Below, in pieces: positions 11,450 through 21,655 of a DNA stretch of 64,000 nucleotides. The notes under the pieces were generated by a model, which saw nothing but the letters and a program-made list of their open reading frames with translations, had not been told where the DNA came from and made no database searches. Location of the stretch: contig NC_079148.1 of the NCBI RefSeq assembly GCF_945859685.1, forward strand, positions 3,906,001 to 3,970,000, written 5' to 3'. The stretch is from Eupeodes corollae (taxonomy: Eukaryota > Arthropoda > Insecta > Diptera > Syrphidae). The number at the start of each line of letters is the position of its first letter. Within the stretch, counting starts at the first letter, position 1. The position numbers and the translations under genes are program-made.

Positions 11450-11855
11450 GGACAATTGCTGCTTCCTGTTGCTCAACCGAATACTCAATTTCTCGTACGG
11501 TTCGTCAAGAAAACTCTTTCGTTATGGGAGTTTAAATATTTCTCAGTTGGGAAAATGTTCTGGTCAGAAAACATGATGTTTGGAATTCTAAGGTGGTTTT
11601 GTATGAAATTTTATACTCACAGTTTAAGGCAGCTGCTTGCCGAATTTATAATTGAATATAAGAATGAAACAACAAAAACTTGTGTGTGCTACCACCAAGT
11701 TCATAGGCTGGAGTTATAGCTATTTCACGGGGGCCAACCCGATCATCAGACTCCTTTAGTGGTGCTTAATCGCTTTTTGTTCAATTTAATTTTTGAAGAA
11801 CTTTTGCCCGAGCTGGCCTTGAACAAGCGATCTAGCGTGTGAGGAGCTAGTGCAC

Positions 11856-13311
11856 TTTTTTTTTTTTTTTTTTTTTAAATTCATTTTTATTTATTCCATC
11901 TTAAACCTATCTTAAAGCTAGACAAAAATTCATAAAACTAGCCTAATTATCCATAACTTACAACTAACTTAATGGTCTCCGTATGGGAGACTCTAAGCTA
12001 AACTATAACACTAATGACTAATGCCTTTCGGCCTTAAGATCTATTTTACTTCAATTTAAATTTTATTTGTTTTGTTTTTATTAGAAAATTTTGAAAAAAC
12101 TAATATCAATAACCTTTTTTTATTTATTTTTACTTACAAACTACTTAAAATAAGGTCCTTAAATAAAACTTAAAAACTCACTTAAACTACCTATTCTACC
12201 TATAAACTACTTAAAACTAGAACAACCACAGCAGCAAATCTAACTATCTAACATTTTTGTTTTTCATATTTTGTTGTCTATTTTTTTTATTATTTTTTTT
12301 TAATCCATGTTTTTTTTTTTTTTTTTTAATGTTCTTTTTTTTAATTTTTTTTTTTTTTTTTTTGTATTTTTTGTATTTTATTTTCTATTTCTTTTCGTGC
12401 CACCATGCCTATTCTACTTAAAAACTAAACCCTAATACTATTAAACAAGTATGTAAGCCGGCCAAGGCTTAAAACCCCATCCCGACTACCCACTATCAAG
12501 TGCCGATTGAAGCCACCAAAACTGGTTCTCCTGCTTCACCCTATCAGTTCGGTCCCGTTCGGACACAGCCCTACTGAACCGAAGGAGCTCTGCTCCACCT
12601 TGTACCATGACGTCCCGATTGTACAGGAGTCGCCTATCCACGGTTCTTCGTCTGACGTGGTAGATTAACGGAACTGCCAATCTATCCTGTATCAGACCGC
12701 ATTTGTCTAAAAAGAGGAATGCCTCTGGTGGAATGAAGCCGCTCAAGCGTGCACTTTCAAAATACTCGTCGTTCGGATAGAACGCCCCGAAAATTAAATT
12801 GTTGGTCGAAGACATAGCTCTTGCAATGTGACCTCGAACGAGTTTTATCACGAAATTGTCAATTCTGTTGATTCGAGCCCCGTTGTATAGGACCTCGTTG
12901 CAATAGTAATGCACATAAGAAGATTCGGCTGTTCGATATAAGCCGGTACAGCGTCGAAAACACTGCCGCTCGAACACCCGAAACTTCTCCATCTGGGAAG
13001 GGGCAACGTTGAACCACACAGGACAACCATAAACGATCATTGGCCGTATGAGAGCCATGTAGCAAATTACCTTCACTCTGGGGTCAAGCCGACTGCTAAA
13101 AAACAGCCGTTTCGTCAGAGCAAAGGCTCCTCTGGCCCTGGTCAGAGCAGCATTTATATGTCTGTCGAAATATAAATACTGATCTAACCAGATACCGAGG
13201 TACTTCACTACACTTTTGCTCGCTAATGGCTGCCCATGAAGATCAACGATGACCATCTTGCGCCAATTCTTGCACGTATCCCTCGTGGCCCCAGCCAACG
13301 GAGTCCGGAAC
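11856..13311 (-). mobile_element. 5'-truncated non-LTR retrotransposon insertion with target-site duplication
   Basis: The 1,456-bp insertion is bounded by exact 11-bp direct repeats AGCTAGTGCAC at 11845-11855 and 13312-13322. Its minus-strand 3' end is a 21-A tail (T-run 11856-11876), preceded by an AT-rich 3' UTR of about 600 bp with poly-T tracts. The left-hand end of the coding part (13311) cuts into ORF2, as usual for incomplete reverse transcription. The duplication fixes both borders to the base. It landed inside the tRNA-like SINE. Related copies lie at 48602-49835, 58130-58690 and 61065-61743. Confidence 0.9.
12486..13310 (-). pseudogene. C-terminal part of LINE ORF2 (RT thumb and C-domain), 5'-truncated
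   Basis: The frame is open for about 274 codons up to a stop at 12488-12486 and has no initiator of its own, because the insertion is truncated in the RT thumb. It contains VVKYLGIWLDQYLYFDRHI (the post-palm KYLGI motif), ALIRPMIVYGCPVWF (the RP...YG..VW motif of Jockey/I/LOA-type RTs), a Cys/Arg-rich FRRCTGLYRTAE segment and a C-terminal NQFWWLQS. There is no RNase H domain after the RT. The frame has no stop, so the copy is recent although dead on arrival. It belongs to the Jockey/I/LOA assemblage; the clade is not resolved. Confidence 0.8.
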
Positions 13312-13346
13312 AGCTAGTGCACTACGCACTACGCCACCGCACCCAC

Positions 13347-15819
13347 ATGAAAGTTGTAAGCCAATTACAGGTTTTTTCGTTCTATCGAACTATACTGAAC
13401 CGATTAGCATTTTTCTAACCACACACAAGTAATTGTTGTTGTTTCATTCTTATATTCAATTATGATGTTTGGAAATTGGCTACTTTCGAACAAACGAAGC
13501 ATCTGTTTCATTCCCTCGAAACTAACTAGTTGCTGATTCGCTATAAATATCATGAACCTTTATTGGAACTTGAAGGTCATGACCTTGAGCTCATTTTTCA
13601 ATATGTGTCGGATGCTGCGGTTCGAAATTTGTAGTTGTTTAGAAATTTTTTATTGTCACTGTGACGTTTCTCTAATTTTCGAACCATCTTAAGTGACGTT
13701 GCAGTTTTTGATGACCACCTCCATGGCGTTTTCGAATGCTTCGTATGCTACTAATTTTAAATCAATATTTCTTAAATCACTTTCAGCAAAATGTTGTCAC
13801 TTAGCTAATTTCTAAACAGCTGATGCCACATCGATAGATGAGAAAATGTTCTGAAACTGATTATACTTTGAATGTCGGATTCTTTAGGTAATGACAACCA
13901 TTCAGCATTATTTGGATCGTGTGTGACATAAATATGTGCTAAAAACTGCTCAAGATTAAAAACTAAGGTGAAACTGGGAGGATTATTTTAGGGGCCAGCG
14001 CCGACACGTCGATGCTTTAAATTTATAGCTGGTTGTCCGAAGGTACAATTATTGGAAACAAATTCTTTCCATATCGATTTTGAATCGATAAAGACCAGAT
14101 TGTTTTTTAAGGAATTAAGAAAGTTTTGACTCAAATGCTTCCAAAAAAACCTTAATTAAAAGTTAAAGTTTATCCGTGCAATACCAAATAAAACTAAACA
14201 TTTGTTGAATAAATAACAAACAAATAACAATTATAATTTATTCCGAAAATATCATCATCCTCATCATATATTGTTATTAACTAAATAACAGCTTTTTCGT
14301 TAAATACATCATAATAAAGGTACATAATTCATTTTATATATTATATTTTATCTTCTATAAATAACTTTATATATATTTTATTTACAAATGAAGCTTGAAA
14401 TTATTTTTAAAATTCAAAACAAAAATTTATAAGTATCATTATTATTAGTAATAAACATTTATTATATTTTACATCTACTTTTAAATATTTCTGTTTACAC
14501 TAAGTGCAATTTTCTAAATCAGAGACATTTTATAGTTTTAGTTTAGATAAATGTGCTTTTTTTAGTATATATTAAGTTTTTATATAGATTTATTTGTTTA
14601 TATTAAATGTAAACATTCAATTTGAGTGTTTTCAATTTGGCCACCATTTTAAATTCGAAATAGTGTAATTTTGTGAGATTGTTTCCATTTTATTGATTTA
14701 ATTTTGGTTTTTTGTTAAGTGGTCTTGTTTTTCCTTATTTTATAAATTTGTTTAAGCGTTTTACATGAATTGTTTTCTTTTACGATATCATCAGAAAATA
14801 ATGTCGGACCCAATGACGACGCATTCGCATTTTATATTAAAAAACATTTCACTAATAAATCAACGTCAATATCCTTCCTCCTTTTTCTGTGGGATTCAAC
14901 TTTAAAAACCGACCAACGACCAGAGAAATTTCCTCAACATCATTGCTCTTAAATTATATATGAGTTATCGAAAGAGTTCGGCTATAATACTAACAGGATG
15001 TATGTAGTTTTAAATCATCTTATGAATGGTCACTTCATGATTTATTGCGTTTAATAATTACAAAACCTGATTGATTAAGGTTATTCAAGGATGAAAAATA
15101 TATTCTTACCCATTTCCTCGTACCTATAATTCAAAAACGAAAAAAAAAACAGACCCATTGATTTATTTAATTTAAAATAAGGAGTTAACTTTATGGGCCA
15201 AAAACCAACTGCTTGCATTTTTACACTTCGTTAACTGGTTCATTTTATACAGTGGCACATCTGTTATGATATACGTGATCAGTAAATAATGTTGTATTCT
15301 TGTCATTTAAAAAAAAATCCAAATATCGCACGAATTAATTACATTTTCTATTTTACATACATTTAATTTTACAAACTGTGATGTTACACAAAATAAGTAT
15401 AAACTTAGAAACAAAATTATTGACATTTCTTTCTACAAAAACATTAAAACTTAAAGAAACTGTTTTCTAAAAAATTAGTGAGAATTGATTTTTGACTTAA
15501 AATCTTCATCTAATAAAAAAGTTGCACATTTTTCAGAAAAATTTTACATAAATTATTATGACATATTTTTATTAACCAAATGACCGATTTTAGAGACATT
15601 TAGTTAGATTCAGTTGGTCTCCACAGATACGGCTTTGCTACTGTTCTGTAAAGATTGCTGTGGCTATATGTATCATGCATTGGTCTGCATAAAAGTTCGA
15701 TAGAACGGTTTTTTATAGGTAAGTCATATCTTCCGGGATATACTACAGTTGGGTTCTGTCAGAAAAATTGAGAATATTTTGCTTTTATAGCTTCAATATT
15801 TATCATTACAGCAATTGAC
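13347..15819. other. AT-rich intergenic stretch, nothing recognised
   Basis: Long TATA/ATTA-rich runs (14220-14600) and short chance frames only. No repeat shared with the rest of the window was spotted here. Confidence 0.45.
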
Positions 15820-16570
15820 CTATGAAGGGGTGATCCTTCCAGCCCAACTTATTATCCCTTTCATTTCATCACCGGGAACCCAAACAAGAGTGACACGGAG
15901 GTTGATCTTGAGGCTGTATAGTTCATCCTGACATTGTTGGGCCAGGATAGAGGATGTTGTGGCCGCATTGATAGCCATAATACCCACCTGGCTGTTAGTG
16001 CAGATAGCCGTGGTTGTATTTTGCTTTAATTTTGATTTGAGTATTATGAATGCTTTTCTGATTGCTAGTGATACAGCTTGAAATACACTGCACAATTAGA
16101 TAGCCGAAAAGACTATGAGATGTTAACGGACTCAGAGAAGACTCCCGACCCAACTCACCATTCCATTTTTCACCCGTAAGTAAAGATAGTGTTATCAAAG
16201 TCTTTACTAACCATTTCATCTTCTTAATCCTCCCTGGTAGGAAATATAACTTACAAATCTTTACTGAGGTTCAAGGCAAGGGTTCGATGTCCGTTTTAAA
16301 AACATCCGCTGGAATCAATTTGTTACGGTCTGAAAAACTAACAGTTTGATTCTTTAAGCACGCTGCATAATACAATATATTTGATGTGTATAGGTCTACT
16401 GATAGACCGTTAACCACGGTGTCAAACATTCTCGACACCAGCAAAAACCAAATCATCAGCATAAACAACCTCCTTCACTCCACAACTTTATTAATTTATG
16501 AGGATTTTATTCATGACTAAGATCCATAAGAGCGTGGATATAACACCGCCCTGAGGTGTTCCTCTACACG
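15820..16570 (-). pseudogene. Decayed LINE ORF2 relic: RT motifs B and C plus RNase H domain
   Basis: Minus-strand reading gives RGTPQGGVISTLLWILVMNK (motif B, about 16560-16500), VVYADDLVFAGVENV (motif C, about 16470-16430), and then a degraded RNase H: IFTYG*KME (first catalytic Asp changed to Tyr, then a stop), FQAVSLAI (catalytic Glu lost), CTNSQVG, and LRVTLVWVPGDE, where the family has VPGHSG. It parallels the RNase H relic at 42.0-42.4 kb (FTDGSK, QAELLAI, FTDSQA, VPGHSG). RT followed by RNase H points to the I/LOA-type clades. It is clearly inactive. Its upstream side ends where a mariner relic begins, which suggests disruption by that insertion. Confidence 0.7.
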
Positions 16571-17110
16571 ATTGAACAGCACGTTCAAATAATAAAACTT
16601 TATTGTCAAAATGAGTGTTCGTTAACTTGGATTTTTGCAGACTTCAACTTGCATCAAAACTTGGGCCTAGACCCGTACAAGATCCAACTGACCCAGAACT
16701 TAAATGAATGGCTATGTTAACCAGCAAAGGTGCTGTAAAAGGGATGACATCAACCCACGCGAGGTTCAACAGTTGAAAATACATCCTCAAAAAATTACCG
16801 TTTTGGTGTGGGTTTTGGGCCGGCGGCGTATTTGGTCCGTACTTTTTTGAAAACGACGTTAGTAAGGTGGTCACCGTCAACAGCGAGCGCTACATAACAA
16901 TTATAACTAATTTATTATAACCCTAATTTTGCATTAACGATTTGAGAGGGGTGATGTGAATTGATCATGCAATTTGACCCCGCTAGATTTTTTCTTGTGG
17001 AGTTTCTTGAAGTCGCAGGTCTATGCAAATAAACCATAACCGACCGGAAAACATTGACCCCGAAGTTAAATTCTCTATAATGAATTGTCTTCTCAATTGT
17101 AAGCACTACT
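16571..17110 (+). pseudogene. Mariner (DD41D-type) transposase relic
   Basis: The plus strand starts with IEQHVQIIKLYCQNECSLT (N-terminal helix-turn-helix). It continues with PYKIQLTQ, then NGYVNQQ-like and EVQQLKIHPQK-like segments, GGVFGP.FFENDV, VTVNSERY and, after a deletion, a DFFL.GFLKSQVYANKP-like end near 17030. These blocks match those in the mariner at 43.4-44.5 kb, but frameshifts, stops and internal deletions (including much of the region around the first catalytic Asp) make it inactive. Its start coincides with the broken end of the LINE relic at 15820-16570. Confidence 0.65.
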
Positions 17111-19002
17111 TCATGCAGGGCCGTCTTAGTATAATTGTTACCAAAATTATGAATGAAATAATTTAACCTCTTGAATATCTGGAGAGAAAATTGATTAAAA
17201 ATTTTTCAAATTGACAATTTGGCTTGGAAAATAACATTTTTAAATGTTTAAGGGTTCCAATGTAAAGTTTTCAGTATTTTTCACAGTTAGGATTACATTT
17301 TAAAAATATTCCAATTCCTATAACATTCTACCCCACTGTTATCAATATATCTCACATTCTCACAGTGACATTAAATCGAAAAGACGTCTTTCCTTCAAGA
17401 CTAAAAACAACAAAAATAACTTTCTCTCAATTCGACAAAAAAGAATCTAAATGGATTTGTGAAAAGTTAAGAGCAAAATATAAACTTTCATTGAAAAGTA
17501 AATTTTCAAGAAAAAAAAAAGTTTTCTTTCTCAGGACAAACATATACAAGGATATGTGCATGATGGTGAATATGGCGTTATAAATCCTTTTTCATGCTCT
17601 TATTCGCTTAAAGGGTTTGTTAGCTATGGAATGAAAGTTGATTTTGCTCGAGGTCACTTTGTTTTTGTATTTTTTCTTCTTGAAAGTAAAAGCTAATTTG
17701 TCTTAAAGGGTTTAGTATTAGGTAAGGCATTATACCATAATAGGAATGTGTAGAGGATGAAGTCAATGTACTCAGTTATTTAAGTTGATAATTTTTTGTT
17801 TGTCTTTCTATGTGAACCATGAAAATGAACCAGCAAATGTGTGTGGGAATGTTGACATTCAATTTATTTTTGGAAAGCCTTAGGTGAAAAATATTGCGTG
17901 TGGTACTATCACGGTAAATAACTTCTGATGGTAATGGGATTATGCTTTTATTATCACATCACAGCGAGAGAGAGGTGGGTGTTTGATGTTGATGAAAATT
18001 TCGCTACAAGATTAAAATAAAGTTTAAGTTTTGTTATTAGCACAATAAAGCAATAAGATTCGTATGGAAATTGTTAAGCCTTAAACAGAATTAAGTTATC
18101 TATTAGCAAACAGCTCTTAAGGCTTAAGACATTCATTAATGAAGACAAAGACAAAATCACTCTGGTACCTGAGCTATATCATGTATTCTAATACCCAATT
18201 AAATTCCAAGAAATAATCCCAAAAGTCTTAAGTTCACGTTTTGATAAAATACGTGGAATAACAGAACAAATTTATCTTTTGGATTTATATTATTATCTTA
18301 TCTTTTTAGGGAAAATAAAACTAGATCCATGTTTAGAAATCTGTTAATACACTTAAATTAATAAGGTTTAAATCCAACAAATATTAAATTCTGGAACAAA
18401 ATTAGGTTTTTCAATTATTGTTTAAACTTTTAGTGACGAGAAATGATTTGTTTGAAAAAGTAAGTAAAGGCTTTCATCAAACTTAGTGATCAGGTAGAAA
18501 CCCTCTGCTATTTCGGGTAGGTACAAAGGAAGGCAATTGAGTAGAAATGCTCTTTCTGGAGCAATTTATAGAAATAAGACAATAGATATTTTTTCTTGGT
18601 ATGTTCTTAACAAGTAAAGAGTTATTTTAAGTGCTTTAAAATGCCTTGAAAGATAGATTTTCAATATTCTTCAAGACTTAAATTTGATTATTAAAGTTTA
18701 CTTTTCCATGCTTTGTATTAAAACAAAGATAATGAGCTGAAGAATTTAAAAAAACTTAATTAAGCCTTACTTACTTACTTAAGGTGGACTTTATTACGTC
18801 AAGAACTTTTCATTTAGGTCAAAAACTAAAATGAGCTAAAATAAGCAAAGAACTTTTATTTTAGGTCATTTTTAGTTTTTCTATTATGAAATCATTTTTA
18901 ATAAACAGCTAATTTTCAGTTTATAATTCAGAACAAAGTCGTTCTGTTTTCTTTGTATTCCAACCAAGTTGCATCAGACTTACTTTCAATGATTAATTCT
19001 AA
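17111..19002. other. AT-rich intergenic stretch, one unexplained short frame
   Basis: A 72-codon plus frame at 17365-17583 is Lys-rich and without recognised motifs, and is probably chance. Short direct runs such as TTACTTACTTA near 18770 are seen. Nothing else is supported. Confidence 0.4.
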
Positions 19003-19730
19003 CCTTAAGGGACAGGTTATAGTTATTATTGAATTTCATTATTGAAACCAATCATTGAAATTTTGTCTACAATCCGCTACATTTACTAATTCAAATCCAC
19101 CGTCAAATTTTTTGTCACAGAATTTGAGTTGCCACTTATAGCTATCATTGGTTTTCATCATTGAAAACAAACATTGGAATTTTCTTGACAGGTCGTTTAT
19201 AGCTATCATTAAAAGTTTCTGTCATTGAAAAAAAAATCCTGATTTAACTCCACCGAAAAACTTTTACTGACATACATCTATCATTGGAATTGTGTGAAAT
19301 TGGAACGATTAGTTTCTTTTTGAAAATAAAAGTATTAGCTGTTCAGAAAAATGAAACTCCGTGCTGAAAATAGAAAAATACATTTTTAGAGAAAAATAAA
19401 TGAGCAAGTACACTTTTTTTTCTCAAAAAAAATTCTTTGTGTGATATCCGATCGATCAGTATATTATTTTCATTTCTAATCAAAGGGCAACACCGTCAAA
19501 TATCGATTCAAATGTTTTTCTGGATCGATTTCAATGATAGCTATAACTGGCTTCTAATTGTCCTTCCGGTAAATTGAAAATTAAATTTTTAACGAAAAAT
19601 AATTGAGCAATTAAAATTTCCTATGATTTCCAATCAATCAAATATCCATTAAAATATTTTTCTGAACTGATTTAAGTGATTGTCAAAACATTCCAATGAT
19701 AAGTATTAATGATGAATCACGACCCTTAAG
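19003..19730. repeat. MITE-like element, outer copy of a self-nested pair
   Basis: The left end CCTTAAGGGACAGG (19003) and the right end CACGACCCTTAAG (to 19730) are inverted and share CTTAAGGG. Subterminal stretches (CATTATTGAAACCAATCATT versus the inverted CATCATTAATACTTATCATT) are also similar. The part between 19552 and 19680 resembles the inner copy's right half (AAATA.AATTGAGCAATTA, then GATTTCC.ATC). The element therefore appears to be an older family member into which a younger copy inserted. There is no coding capacity. Confidence 0.55.
19131..19551. repeat. MITE-like element, inner copy with 20-bp inverted termini
   Basis: GCCACTTATAGCTATCATTG starts at 19131, and its reverse complement, with one mismatch, ends at 19551. 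The inner 15 bp (TTATAGCTATCATTG / CAATGATAGCTATAA) are perfect. The length is 421 bp with no open frame of note. A second internal TTTATAGCTATCATT lies at 19195-19210, so the termini are partly duplicated inside. The copy at 11067-11449 belongs to the same family. No clear target-site duplication was found, so the superfamily is unknown. Confidence 0.7.
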
Positions 19731-20756
19731 AATGATCTAATTTATTTCACAATCTGTAAGAAATAATAAAATTGAAACGGCTAAGTACGTGTTTCGATGC
19801 ATCGAATTTAAACAAATTTCCGTTTATGAGTACTTTTGGAGCGCATGGTTTTCAGATCTGTGTACATCAAGGGTTTTTCTATAAGATTTTTCATTTTGTA
19901 TAGCCCACTATTTATGCAGTGGTCAATATTGGAACCGTCATGTTTGGACATATAACAAGTAAAAACTTATCCTTCACTGAAAATGGAAAATAAAACGATG
20001 GGAATTGCGTAAAACACGTGATTTAAAACGTTGATTTTTTTTGAGGCCTCGTGAAGGACCTTAAAGATGTAATTCTTCAAGTTATCGAGGTCAAACACCC
20101 ACACAAACAAATTATGTGCCAACAATCTGTCCTAACCTAAGGCGCAGGGACTTACAACTTTCAAAAATTTCTGTGTACCGGTAATGTTGTCAGTGATAGA
20201 GGGGACCTACAGTTTTAAGTCGAATTTGAAAGGCTAATTTGTGCACTTTTTATAACAAACTTTGTTCTTGGATGATTTGTCAGTTCTCCGCAAAAAGCAG
20301 TATCCGTCAAAGAAAAACTTTGGGTGGGACAGGAATTGAACTTCTGGCAAAATATATATGTATTAGTCATGGATAATTATAACAGTATATAAACCTGAAG
20401 CAGGGTTGAGTGGATTTTTCTTGTTTACTTAACTCAATTTTTCTTTGACATAAGTTTTTAAAGCCCTAACTTGACTTTCCCTTCGTAAGACACTAATAAA
20501 TAGAGGGAGGTCCTATGGCCAGAAAATAGCAATGACAATTCTTCGAGGGAAATACATTTTTGAATTATTTTTGGTCCTATCTACATAAAATAGAAGAAAG
20601 GAGAAGGTATACATAACAAATTAATTATATTCTCGAGATGTACAAAGGTGTCTAAATATTTTTTTCATTTTAAGGGATCTCTGTTTCTAATCTCGGAGCA
20701 TCAGTACTAAAAGTAAAAAATCATGATAAATTAAAGTAGAACCGTCAACGAAGTTA
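19731..20756. other. Intergenic stretch, nothing recognised
   Basis: Mixed composition, somewhat less AT-rich near 20040-20180. No family motif or repeat shared within the window was recognised. Confidence 0.4.
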
Positions 20757-21655
20757 TTTAATAACTTCTTATAGGAAGAAATTGAAATGGGTCCGATTTG
20801 TCAAATTGAAAATTTTGACATTTCTCGATGTTTCAAGGTCCTTAGAAACGAAATAAACGATTTTAAAAAAAGATGTCTGTGCGTGCGTGTGTACGTACGT
20901 TCGTACATTCGTACGTCCGTACATTCGCTACGTTTTTTTCGTTGTCCATAGCTCAAGAACCAGAAGAGATATCGATTTCAAATATATTTTGTTATACAGA
21001 TAATGAGGCAGAAAGATGCAAAAAGGGCTATCAAAAAAATTGTGTGTGTGGTTATTTTACCATAGCAGTTTAAAAAAATAGTGAAAATATCTCACGATCC
21101 AAAAACGCTAGAGACTTGAATTAATATCCTGTAACGTTATACTAAAAAAGTATATTTTTTGAAAAAAGTCAAATTAATAGGTTTTTTATAAATCAAAAAA
21201 ACTGAAAAAAATGTCAAATGTCGAAAATTTTATGAATACAAATTTTTTTATTTCCAAAACAATATTTTTGCTACAAAACATAAAGCTTTAAACATCTAGT
21301 CAAATTTTGAGAAAAATCGAGTTGATAGTTTTTTTTTTATAAAAAATAAAAACCTAGAAAAAAAACATTACTCAAAGTTGCTAAAAATTGAGTTTCTACT
21401 CAAATATCTTTTCAAAACTTTGAGATATTGGCTTTAAACTACTTTTATCTATTAAAAAATATTATTTTCAACATTCAGTAAAATTTTGAGTAAAATCGAA
21501 TTTATATTTGTTTTACAAAAAATAAAAAATTAAACAAAAAATTTAACTTACGTTAATAAAAATTGATTTTCGACTCAAACATGTTTTCAAAACTATCAGC
21601 CTACAAACTTTTAAGCAAGACAATTTGACAGACTGGATGGAAAGTTATCAGTGTG
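20757..21655 (+). repeat. Dispersed repeat family, copy 1 (TACG-rich head, tandem-monomer body)
   Basis: The head is ATAACTTCTTATAGGAAG near 20761, then GGTCCGATTTGTCAAATTG, then an alternating pyrimidine/purine TACG/TGCG-rich tract (20878-20935). CATAGCTCAAGAACCAGAAG and GCAGAAAGATGCA follow. The body has AT-rich monomers (for example TTTTGAGAAAAATCGA at about 21307 and TTTTGAGTAAAATCGA at about 21483, 176 bp apart). The 3' end is GATGGAAAGTTATCAGTGTG at about 21637. The open frame at 20873-21073 translates the tract and is not a gene. Copies 2 and 3 lie at 31470 and 59503. Confidence 0.8.

Larger units (their letters stand above)
11805..13346 (-). repeat. tRNA-derived SINE head, split by a LINE insertion
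   Basis: With the LINE at 11856-13311 removed and one target copy kept, the minus strand reads as a tRNA-like unit. An A-box match TGGCGTAGTGC lies near 13338-13328. A CTAGC/GCTAG stem forms an anticodon-like arm with a 9-nt loop, and GTTCAAGGCC is a good B box near 11823-11814, flanked by a T-arm stem with 4 of 5 pairs. The 7-nt acceptor ends do not pair, so it is not a functional tRNA. The body and tail below 11805 were not delimited (probably reaching about 11745). The promoter role of A/B boxes is family knowledge; that this is a SINE is inference. Confidence 0.55.

Noticed and set aside
11354..11719. Plus-strand open frame of 121 codons
   Set aside because: Its first third is the MITE copy at 11067-11449, and the homologous stretch at 19.4-19.5 kb is not open.
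13312..13346. A functional tRNA gene
   Set aside because: The acceptor stem does not pair, the anticodon-like loop has nine bases and the sequence is interrupted by a LINE.
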